64,000 nucleotides of DNA, taken from positions 682,001 through 746,000 of the forward strand of contig NC_017955.1 of the NCBI RefSeq assembly GCF_000306785.1, read 5' to 3'. A model generated the notes under the pieces. That model was not told the origin of the DNA. It saw nothing but the letters and a program-made list of their open reading frames with translations, and searched no databases. Positions 57,221-64,000 of the stretch are shown piece after piece. A program made the translations under genes and the position numbers. The DNA comes from Modestobacter italicus (GTDB taxonomy: Bacteria; Actinomycetota; Actinomycetes; Mycobacteriales; Geodermatophilaceae). Numbering within the stretch: position 1 is the stretch's first letter; each line of letters begins with the position of its first letter.

Positions 57221-57642
57221 TGCGCACCATGCTCAAGAGCAAGATCCACCGGGCCACGGTGACCCAGGCCGACCTGCACTACGTCGGCTCGGTGACCATC
57301 GACGAGGACCTGCTGGACGCCGCGGACCTGCTGCCCGGCGAGCAGGTGGCCATCGTCGACGTCACCAACGGCGCCCGGCTGGAGACCTACGTGATCCCCG
57401 GCGAGCGGGGCACCGGCGTCATCGGCATCAACGGCGCCGCCGCGCACCTCGTGCACCCCGGCGACCTGGTCATCCTGATCAGCTACGGGCTGATGGACGA
57501 GACCGAGGCCAAGTCCTACCTGCCCCGGGTCGTGCACGTCGACGCCGCCAACCGCGTCGTCGAGCTCGGCGCCGACCCCTCCGCACCGGTGCCCGGCGCA
57601 CCGGACCAGGCACGCAGCCCGCTCGGCGTACCGGTCCGGTGA
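57217..57642 (+). CDS. panD: aspartate 1-decarboxylase
   Basis: The 141-residue proenzyme self-cleaves at Gly-Ser in HYVGSVTID to form its pyruvoyl group and then makes beta-alanine from aspartate for panC. It has [20 protein letters not shown] and [22 protein letters not shown] 57217 or 57220 could serve. It overlaps both neighbours. Confidence 0.98.
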   Translation: MMRTMLKSKIHRATVTQADLHYVGSVTIDEDLLDAADLLPGEQVAIVDVTNGARLETYVIPGERGTGVIGINGAAAHLVHPGDLVILISYGLMDETEAKSYLPRVVHVDAANRVVELGADPSAPVPGAPDQARSPLGVPVR

Positions 57643-59303
57643 GCACGTCGACGGTGGCCACGGGGCTGCCGTTGCGGCTGCGTGCGCCGGCACCGGGCTG
57701 GGAGCTGTCCGCGGACGTCTGCGTCGTCGGGTCCGGCGTCGCCGGGCTGTGCGTGGCGCTGCACGCCCGCGCGGCGGGGCTCTCGGTCGCCGTGGTCACC
57801 AAGGTGGAGGTGGACGACGGGTCGACCCGCTGGGCGCAGGGCGGGATCGCCGCCGTCCTCGACCCCGCCGACACCCCGGCCGCGCACGCCCGGGACACCG
57901 AGGTCGCCGGCGTCGGGCTGTGCGACCCCGCGGCGGTGCGGGCGCTGGTCACCGAGGGGCCGGAGCGGCTGCACGAGCTGATCAGCTGGGGTGCCGCCTT
58001 CGACCGGGACGGCGCCGGTCACCTGCTGCTCACCCGCGAGGGCGGGCACTCCACCGACCGGATCGTGCACGCCGGCGGCGACGCCACCGGGGCGGAGGTG
58101 CAGCGGGCGCTGCGGGACGCCGTGGCCGCCGACCCCGGGATCACCCTGGTCGAGCACGCGATGGTGCTCGACGTCGTCCGGGACGTCGCGGGCCGGGTCG
58201 CCGGGGTCACCCTGCACGTGCTCGGCGAGGGCAGCGCGGACGGCGTCGGGGCCGTCCGCGCGCGGGCCGTCGTGCTGGCCACCGGCGGGATGGGCCAGGT
58301 CTACGCCGCCACCACCAACCCCGCGGTCTCCACCGGCGACGGCGTCGCGCTCGGGCTGCGCGCCGGCGCGGTCGCCACCGACCTGGAGTTCGTCCAGTTC
58401 CACCCGACCGCCCTCTACCTCGGGCCCGGGGCACGCGGCCAGCAGCCGCTGGTCTCCGAGGCGCTGCGCGGCGAGGGCGCCGTCCTCCGGGACGCCGCCG
58501 GCGAGCGGTTCATGGTCGGCACCCACCCGCTGGCCGAGCTGGCGCCGCGCGACGTGGTGGCCAAGGCGATCACCCGGGTGCAGCTGCGCGACGGCGTGGA
58601 CCACGTGTGGCTCGACGCCCGGGAGGTGCCCGGGCTGGCCGCGCGGTTCCCGACCATCGTGGCCCGCTGCCGGGAGGCCGGCATCGACCCGGTGACGGCG
58701 CTGGTCCCGGTCACCCCGGCCGCGCACTACGCCTCCGGCGGGCTGGCCACCGACCTGTCCGGCCGCACCACGGTGCCCGGGCTCTACGCGTGCGGCGAGG
58801 TGGCCTGCACCGGCGTGCACGGTGCCAACCGGCTGGCGTCCAACTCGCTGCTGGAGGGGCTGGTCTTCGCCGGGCGGATCGGCGAGGCGCTGGCCCGGGA
58901 GCTGCCGGTGCCCGCTCCCGCCGAGCCGGCCGACGCCCGGCCCGAGGGGCTCGTCGACGCCGCCGTCCGCGCCGACCTCACCGGCACGATGTCCACCCGG
59001 GTCGCGGCGCTGCGCAGCGGCACCGGCCTGGCCGAGGCCACCGAACGGCTCGCGGCGCTGGGGGAGCGGACCACCGCCGAGCCCGGGGTGCCCGGCTGGG
59101 AGACCACCGACCTGCTCACCGTCGCCACCGCGATCACCGCGGCGGCGGCCGCCCGCGAGGAGACCCGCGGCTGCCACTGGCGGGAGGACCACCCGGACGC
59201 CGAGGAGGAGTGGCGCGTGCACCTGGACGTCCGGCTGGACGGCGCGGGCGAGGTGGCGCTGACCCGCCGCCCCGTCGGTGTCCCCGTGGCGGTGAGCTGG
59301 TGA
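57639..59303 (+). CDS. nadB: L-aspartate oxidase
   Basis: The 554-residue flavoprotein oxidises aspartate to iminoaspartate for NAD synthesis. FAD motif [19 protein letters not shown], then [24 protein letters not shown] and [39 protein letters not shown] 57639 overlaps the panD stop. nadA, the usual next enzyme, is not in the window. Confidence 0.97.
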   Translation: MSTSTVATGLPLRLRAPAPGWELSADVCVVGSGVAGLCVALHARAAGLSVAVVTKVEVDDGSTRWAQGGIAAVLDPADTPAAHARDTEVAGVGLCDPAAVRALVTEGPERLHELISWGAAFDRDGAGHLLLTREGGHSTDRIVHAGGDATGAEVQRALRDAVAADPGITLVEHAMVLDVVRDVAGRVAGVTLHVLGEGSADGVGAVRARAVVLATGGMGQVYAATTNPAVSTGDGVALGLRAGAVATDLEFVQFHPTALYLGPGARGQQPLVSEALRGEGAVLRDAAGERFMVGTHPLAELAPRDVVAKAITRVQLRDGVDHVWLDAREVPGLAARFPTIVARCREAGIDPVTALVPVTPAAHYASGGLATDLSGRTTVPGLYACGEVACTGVHGANRLASNSLLEGLVFAGRIGEALARELPVPAPAEPADARPEGLVDAAVRADLTGTMSTRVAALRSGTGLAEATERLAALGERTTAEPGVPGWETTDLLTVATAITAAAAAREETRGCHWREDHPDAEEEWRVHLDVRLDGAGEVALTRRPVGVPVAVSW

Positions 59304-60235
59304 ACGAGCCGGCGACGAGGGCGCTGCCCGCGGACCCGACCGACCTGACCGGCACCGGGCTGAGCGCGGCCTGGGTCGACGAGCTGGTCGAGCGCACCCT
59401 GACCGAGGACCTCACCGGCGGCGCCCCGCTGCCCCGGGAACCCGACATCGCGGTCAGCTACGACGTCACCAGCGCGGCCACGGTGCCCGGTGCGCAGTTC
59501 GGCACGGCGGACCTGGTGGCCCGCGCCGACGGGGTGGTCGCCGGCCTCCCGGTGGCCGCCCGGGTGTTCACCCGGCTGGCCCCGGGCGCCGCGCTGACCG
59601 CCGGCGCGGCCGACGGCGACCGGGTGCGCCGCGGCGACGTGCTGCTCACCGTCCGCGGCCCGGTCCGGGCGCTGCTGGCCGCCGAGCGCAGCGCGCTGAA
59701 CATCGCCAGCCGGGCCAGCGGCATCGCCACGCACACCCGCGCCTGGGCCGACGCGGTGGCCGGCACCGGCGCCGTCGTCCTGGACACCCGCAAGACCACC
59801 CCGGGCCTGCGCCCGCTGGAGAAGTACGCGGTGCGCTGCGGCGGGGGGTCCAACAAGCGCATGGGCCTCTACGACGTCGCGATGGTCAAGGACAACCACG
59901 TCGCGGCCGCCGGCTCGGTGGCCGCCGCGGTCGCGCTGGTGCGCGAGCGCGCCCCGCGGATCACCGTCCAGGTCGAGTGCGACACGGTCGCTCAGGTCAC
60001 CGAGGCGGTGGACGCCGGCGCGGACTTCCTGCTGCTGGACAACATGACCACCGACCAGCTGCGCGAGGTGGTCGCGCTGGTGGGCGACCTCGACGTGGAG
60101 CTGGAGGCCACCGGCGGGCTGACCCTCGCGGTGGCCCGCGAGGTCGCCGACACCGGCGTGGACTACCTGTCCGTCGGCGCCCTGACCCACTCCTCGCCGA
60201 TCCTGGACCTCGCTCTCGACCTGCGGGAGGGCTGA
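59300..60235 (+). CDS. nadC: nicotinate-nucleotide pyrophosphorylase
   Basis: The 311-residue enzyme makes nicotinate mononucleotide from quinolinate and PRPP. It has EDLTGG, LNIASRASGIATHTRAW, LDTRKTTPGLRPLEKYAVRCGGGSNKRMGLYD and FLLLDNMTTDQL. The phosphate-binding Lys and Arg residues are intact. GTG 59300 overlaps the nadB stop. Three bases separate it from coaX. Confidence 0.98.
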   Translation: MNEPATRALPADPTDLTGTGLSAAWVDELVERTLTEDLTGGAPLPREPDIAVSYDVTSAATVPGAQFGTADLVARADGVVAGLPVAARVFTRLAPGAALTAGAADGDRVRRGDVLLTVRGPVRALLAAERSALNIASRASGIATHTRAWADAVAGTGAVVLDTRKTTPGLRPLEKYAVRCGGGSNKRMGLYDVAMVKDNHVAAAGSVAAAVALVRERAPRITVQVECDTVAQVTEAVDAGADFLLLDNMTTDQLREVVALVGDLDVELEATGGLTLAVAREVADTGVDYLSVGALTHSSPILDLALDLREG

Positions 60236-60238
60236 GCC

Positions 60239-61051
60239 GTGCTGCTCGCCGTGGACGTCGGCAACAGCCAGACCGTGCTGGCCACCTTCGACGGCGACCG
60301 GCGGGTCGGCTGCTGGCGGGTCACCACCCACGCGCGGGCGACGTCCGACGAGCTGCTGATGCTCTGGCGGGGGCTGCTGCGGGACACCGTCGTCACCGGC
60401 GTGGCCGCCTGCTCCACCGTCCCGGCGCTGCTGCCGGCGCTGCGCCGGCTGCTGGACTCCCTCGCCGTCCCGGTCACGCTGATCGGCCCGGGGGTGCGCA
60501 CCGGCGTCCCGCTGCACGTGGACAACCCGCGGGAGGTGGGCGCGGACCGGGTGGTCACCGCGCTGGCCGCGCACGAGCTGTTCGGGAAGAAGCCCGACGG
60601 CGGCGGACGACCGGTCGTCGTCGTCGACTTCGGCACCTCGACCAACGTCGACGCCGTGGGGCCGGAGGGCCAGTTCCTGGGCGGGGCCCTGGCGCCCGGG
60701 CTCGAGGTGAGCCTGGAGGCGCTGGCGAACCGGGCCGCCCAGCTGCGCTCGGTCGAGCTGACCGTGCCGACCCACGCGATCGGCAAGAACACCGTCGCGG
60801 CGCTGCAGTCCGGCGTGGTGCTGGGCTTCGCCGGTCTGGTCGACGGGCTCGTCGCGCGGATCGCCGCGGAGCTCGTCGCCCAGTTCGGCGAGCCGCCGGT
60901 GGTCGTGGCGACCGGCGGGCTGCACCCGCTGGTGGTGGACAGCTGCCGGTCGATCAGCGAGCGTGAGCCGGATCTCACCGTGCACGGCCTGCGGCTGGCC
61001 TTCGAGCGCCACCAGGCCAGCGGTGGAGGGACGGCCTCCACCCGCCCGTAG
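60239..61051 (+). CDS. coaX: type III pantothenate kinase
   Basis: The 270-residue kinase of the ASKHA fold begins [19 protein letters not shown] and has [25 protein letters not shown] and [22 protein letters not shown]. It phosphorylates pantothenate to start coenzyme A synthesis, linking to panC and panD in the same operon. GTG 60239 is used; the stop is followed after ten bases by lysS. Confidence 0.97.
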   Translation: MLLAVDVGNSQTVLATFDGDRRVGCWRVTTHARATSDELLMLWRGLLRDTVVTGVAACSTVPALLPALRRLLDSLAVPVTLIGPGVRTGVPLHVDNPREVGADRVVTALAAHELFGKKPDGGGRPVVVVDFGTSTNVDAVGPEGQFLGGALAPGLEVSLEALANRAAQLRSVELTVPTHAIGKNTVAALQSGVVLGFAGLVDGLVARIAAELVAQFGEPPVVVATGGLHPLVVDSCRSISEREPDLTVHGLRLAFERHQASGGGTASTRP

Positions 61052-61061
61052 GCTCGTCGCC

Positions 61062-62576
61062 GTGAGTGAGGAACTTCCCGGCCAGGTCGCAGCGCCCGAG
61101 GACGAGCTGCCCGAGCAGCTGCGGGTCCGGCGGGCCAAGCTCGACCGGCTCCGGGAGTCCGGGATCGACCCCTACCCCGTCGTCGTGGCCCGCACCGCCA
61201 GCCTGGCCGACGTCCGCGCCGAGCACCCCGACCTCGAGCCGGACACCATGACCGGCGAGCAGGTGGGCGTCACCGGACGGGTGATCTTCTCCCGCAACAC
61301 CGGCAAGCTGTGCTTCGCGACGCTGCGCGAGGGCGACACCGAGCTGCAGGTCATGCTCTCCCGCGACCGGGTCGGGGAGGAGGCGCTCGCCGCCTGGAAG
61401 GCCGACGTCGACCTCGGTGACCACGTGCTCGTCACCGGTGAGGTCGGGACGTCGCGACGCGGGGAGCTGTCGGTCTTCGCCGACTCGTGGCAGCTCGCGG
61501 CCAAGGCGCTGCGCCCGCTGCCGGTGGCGCACAAGCCGATGAGCGAGGAGCTGCGGGTCCGCCGTCGGTACGTCGACCTCATCGTGCGCGACGAGGCGCG
61601 CCGGACCGTCCAGGAACGGGCCGCGGTGATGAGCTCGCTGCGGGCGGGTCTCACCGGCCGCGGTTTCCTCGAGGTCGAGACGCCGATGCTGCAGACGGTG
61701 CACGGCGGCGCCGCCGCACGGCCGTTCCGGACGCACATGAACGCGTTCGACCTCGACCTCTACCTGCGCATCGCACCCGAGTTGTTCCTCAAGCGCTGCA
61801 TCGTCGGCGGGCTGGACCGCGTGTTCGAGATCAATCGGAACTTCCGCAACGAGGGCGCCGACTCCTCGCACTCCCCGGAGTTCGCGATGCTGGAGTTCTA
61901 CGCCGCCTACGGTGATTACTCCGACGGCGCGCGCATCACGCGCGAGCTCATCCAGGAATGCTGCGCGGCGCTGTTCGGTGACCACGTGGCACGTCATCAC
62001 GACGGCACGGAACTGGACCTGTCCGGGGAGTGGCCGCAGATCCCGCTCTACACCGCGGTGTCGCAGGCGGTGGGGGAGGAGGTCACCCCGCAGACGCCGG
62101 TCGACCGGCTGCACGCCCTCGCCGCCGCCCACGACGTCGGCACCGACCCGGCGTGGCTGCCGGGCAAGGTCGTCGAGGAGGTCTTCGAGGCGCTGGTGCA
62201 GCACACGCTGCAGGCACCGACGTTCGTCGTCGACTACCCGCTGGACACCTCGCCGCTGACCCGTGCGCACCGCTCGGAGCCCGGTCTGGCCGAGAAGTGG
62301 GACCTCTACATCGGCGGGATCGAGCGCGGCACCGGGTACTCCGAGCTCGTGGACCCGGTGGCCCAGCGCGAGCGGTTCACCCAGCAGGCGCTGCTGGCCG
62401 CCGCCGGCGACCCCGAGGCGATGGTGCTGGACGAGGACTTCCTGGAGGCGCTCGAGTACGGGATGCCGCCGACCGCCGGGGTCGGGATGGGCATCGACCG
62501 GCTCATGATGACGCTCACCGGATTGGGCATCCGGGAGACGATCCTGTTCCCCCTGGTGCGTCCGCTGCACCAATAG
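61062..62576 (+). CDS. lysS: lysyl-tRNA synthetase (class II)
   Basis: The 504-residue enzyme has an OB-fold anticodon domain ([24 protein letters not shown]) and class II motifs: motif 1 around [10 protein letters not shown], motif 2 [24 protein letters not shown], motif 3 [18 protein letters not shown] 61062 is taken, with the in-frame GTG three bases on changing little. It is the last gene of the cofactor operon or its own unit. Confidence 0.98.
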   Translation: MSEELPGQVAAPEDELPEQLRVRRAKLDRLRESGIDPYPVVVARTASLADVRAEHPDLEPDTMTGEQVGVTGRVIFSRNTGKLCFATLREGDTELQVMLSRDRVGEEALAAWKADVDLGDHVLVTGEVGTSRRGELSVFADSWQLAAKALRPLPVAHKPMSEELRVRRRYVDLIVRDEARRTVQERAAVMSSLRAGLTGRGFLEVETPMLQTVHGGAAARPFRTHMNAFDLDLYLRIAPELFLKRCIVGGLDRVFEINRNFRNEGADSSHSPEFAMLEFYAAYGDYSDGARITRELIQECCAALFGDHVARHHDGTELDLSGEWPQIPLYTAVSQAVGEEVTPQTPVDRLHALAAAHDVGTDPAWLPGKVVEEVFEALVQHTLQAPTFVVDYPLDTSPLTRAHRSEPGLAEKWDLYIGGIERGTGYSELVDPVAQRERFTQQALLAAAGDPEAMVLDEDFLEALEYGMPPTAGVGMGIDRLMMTLTGLGIRETILFPLVRPLHQ

Positions 62577-62606
62577 CGTCACCTGTTCGGAGGCATTCTG
62601 TCGGCA

Positions 62607-62628
62607 TTTGCACCGATATTGGTGCAAA
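62607..62628. promoter_or_regulatory. inverted repeat between lysS and lsr2
   Basis: TTTGCACC and GGTGCAAA are exact inverted 8-mers separated by GATATT. It is AT-rich for this genome and lies about 90 bases before lsr2, so it may be an operator or a weak terminator. Confidence 0.4.
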
Positions 62629-62717
62629 AGCGGGCCGATGTGGTGGAATGGGGCCGTCGACCACGGGGCGGTAATACGACACTCCACATGTCCGGCGAAT
62701 AGGAAGCAGCGAACACA

Positions 62718-63077
62718 ATGGCACGCAAGGTCCAGGTCATCTTGAGCGACGACCTCGATGACAGCATCTCCGCTGACGAGACCGTCTCCTTCGCCCTCGA
62801 CGGGACGACGTACGAGATCGACCTCTCCGAGAAGAACGCGAACGAGATGCGCGACGTGCTCGGCAAGTACGTCTCGGCTGCCCGCAAGGTCAGCAGCCGC
62901 GGCACCCGCGCCTCCGGTGCCGGCCGTTCCCGCGCGACCGGTGGCGGCGGCGGGGGCCGGATGGACCGCGAGCAGGCCGGCGCCATCCGCGAGTGGGCCC
63001 GCAAGAACGGCCACGAGGTGAGCGACCGCGGCCGCATCCCGGCCAGCGTCGTCGAGGCCTTCGAAGCCGCGCACTGA
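62718..63077 (+). CDS. lsr2: Lsr2 nucleoid-associated silencer
   Basis: The 119-residue protein has the N-terminal dimer domain ([37 protein letters not shown]) and the C-terminal DNA-binding domain with [30 protein letters not shown], whose RGR motif inserts in the minor groove. Lsr2 bridges DNA and silences AT-rich foreign genes, so it may repress the element at 16-30 kb. ATG 62718 has AGGAAG upstream. Confidence 0.97.
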   Translation: MARKVQVILSDDLDDSISADETVSFALDGTTYEIDLSEKNANEMRDVLGKYVSAARKVSSRGTRASGAGRSRATGGGGGGRMDREQAGAIREWARKNGHEVSDRGRIPASVVEAFEAAH

Positions 63078-63083
63078 GCCCTG

Positions 63084-63106
63084 ACGGCCTCCCTGCGAGG
63101 GGCCGT
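63084..63106 (+). terminator. possible first hairpin after lsr2
   Basis: ACGGCC and GGCCGT arms enclose TCCCTGCGAGG; it starts seven bases after the lsr2 stop. Confidence 0.45.
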
Positions 63107-63119
63107 TCCAGCACGTCGC

Positions 63120-63154
63120 ACGGCCCGGCGCCCCTCTGTGGGGTGCCGGGCCGT
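63120..63154 (+). terminator. strong terminator of lsr2
   Basis: ACGGCCCGGCGCCCC pairs with GGGGTGCCGGGCCGT (one G-T pair) around loop TCTGT. No U-tract follows, as is common in this group. Confidence 0.75.
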
Positions 63155-63199
63155 CGTGCGTTCCGGGGTGGGGCGGGTGGGGCGGAGGGGGCAGGCGTC

Positions 63200-63210
63200 C
63201 GCTGACGGCG
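63200..63210 (+). promoter_or_regulatory. ClgR-type operator before clpC
   Basis: CGCTGACGGCG fits the CGCYNANRGCG core described for the actinobacterial protease activator ClgR, which controls clp genes. It lies about 220 bases before clpC. A TACAGT box at 63311 could be the -10. Otherwise the 343-base gap from lsr2 holds only the terminators. Confidence 0.5.
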
Positions 63211-63420
63211 TAAAGGCGGCGGAACACCCTCAGTGGGACGACAGTTGTGTCCATCGAGCCGCCCCGCCGGTCCGACGGCATCATGTCGACGCCGGGTGGG
63301 TGGTGCGATCTACAGTGGAACGACCGGTGCCCCAGCGCGCCGACGTACGTCGGGTGTCCACCGTCCCCTGCCGGGGACACGAGCACAGCAGGTCCAGCCG
63401 GTCAGAGGGAGATACAGCAG

Positions 63421-64000
63421 ATGTTCGAACGGTTCACCGACCGAGCCCGTCGCGTGGTCGTCCTGGCCCAAGAAGAGGCCCGGATGCTCAACCACAACTA
63501 CATCGGCACCGAGCACATCCTCCTGGGCCTGATCCACGAGGGTGAGGGTGTCGCCGCCAAGGCGCTGGAGTCCCTCGGCATCTCGCTGGAGGGCGTGCGC
63601 CAGCAGGTCGAGGAGATCATCGGCCAGGGCCAGCAGGCCCCGTCCGGCCACATCCCCTTCACCCCGCGCGCCAAGAAGGTCCTGGAGCTGTCGCTCCGCG
63701 AGGCGCTGCAGCTCGGCCACAACTACATCGGCACCGAGCACATCCTGCTGGGCCTGATCCGCGAGGGCGAGGGCGTCGCCGCCCAGGTCCTGGTCAAGCT
63801 GGGTGCCGACCTCAACCGCGTCCGCCAGCAGGTCATCCAGCTGCTGAGCGGCTACCAGGGCAAGGAGCCCGCCGCTGCCGGCGGCCCTGCCGAGGGCACC
63901 CCGTCGACCTCGCTGGTCCTCGACCAGTTCGGCCGCAACCTCACCCAGGCCGCCCGCGACGGCAAGCTCGACCCGGTCATCGGCCGGGCCAAGGAGATCG
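63421..64000 (+). CDS. clpC: Clp protease ATPase ClpC, N-terminal part
   Basis: The window ends after 193 codons. The sequence starts MFERFTDRARRVVVLAQEEARMLNHNYIGTEH and shows two Clp N-domain repeats (both with HNYIGTEHILLGLI) and the start of the first AAA module (GRNLTQAARDGKLDPVIGRAKEI). ClpC unfolds proteins for ClpP. ATG 63421 has GAGGGAGA upstream. The order lsr2-clpC is standard in actinobacteria. Confidence 0.97.
   Translation, partial: MFERFTDRARRVVVLAQEEARMLNHNYIGTEHILLGLIHEGEGVAAKALESLGISLEGVRQQVEEIIGQGQQAPSGHIPFTPRAKKVLELSLREALQLGHNYIGTEHILLGLIREGEGVAAQVLVKLGADLNRVRQQVIQLLSGYQGKEPAAAGGPAEGTPSTSLVLDQFGRNLTQAARDGKLDPVIGRAKEI

Overview
The window is very GC-rich DNA from an actinobacterium. 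Gene order (tad genes, DUF1998 helicase, topA, tmk, holB, then ppa, dacB, tilS, hpt, ftsH, folE-P-B-K, panC-panD, coaX, lysS, lsr2, clpC) matches the conserved actinobacterial backbone known from Mycobacterium. The MFS-Tmk fusion, high GC and protein style suggest Geodermatophilaceae (Blastococcus, Geodermatophilus or Modestobacter) or a close relative; this is inference, as no rRNA is present.

Layout. (1) 1-15.9 kb, core: the end of a Tad pilus locus, a DUF1998 helicase on the minus strand, a K+-independent proton-pumping pyrophosphatase, an ESX-like/DUF1023 pair, topA, two methyltransferases, an MFS-thymidylate kinase fusion and holB. (2) 15.93-30.03 kb, accessory: a 14-kb integrated element in the 3' end of tRNA-Thr(CGT). 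A 43-bp piece of the tRNA is repeated at the far end, next to a tyrosine integrase and an Xis-like gene. Its cargo is a row of small unrelated genes (vapBC, barstar, phosphoribosyltransferase, PD-(D/E)XK-like protein, lipoproteins, small membrane proteins, hypotheticals). They are separated by 14 copies of one short hairpin that always points the same way whatever the direction of the genes. This looks like an integron-style cassette array, but the sites are not classical attC and no integron integrase is present. An IS3-family element has cleanly split one cassette gene. (3) 30.1-38.1 kb: a GGDEF-EAL protein, an AdoMet-decarboxylase-like plus autoinducer-synthase-like pair, a secreted LGFP-repeat protein, a HerA-type ATPase and ppa. 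(4) 38.1-48.3 kb: DacB with a long Ala/Glu-rich cytoplasmic segment, a zinc metalloprotease, tilS-hpt, ftsH and an overlapping folate operon. (5) 48.3-55.1 kb: a glycine-betaine-type ABC transporter with a circularly permuted binding protein, a DUF1684 protein, a coiled-coil membrane protein and an SDR. (6) 55.4-64 kb: a tightly overlapping cofactor operon (DUF2520, panC, panD, nadB, nadC, coaX), then lysS, lsr2 and the start of clpC.

How the genes work together. The panC-panD-coaX genes serve coenzyme A synthesis, nadB-nadC serve NAD, and folE-P-B-K serve tetrahydrofolate. tilS, hpt and ftsH form the usual actinobacterial cluster. The element at 16-30 kb is foreign: its genes are less GC-rich, have unrelated functions, and lie between att repeats. 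The hairpin-delimited array is the main candidate for an undescribed system.
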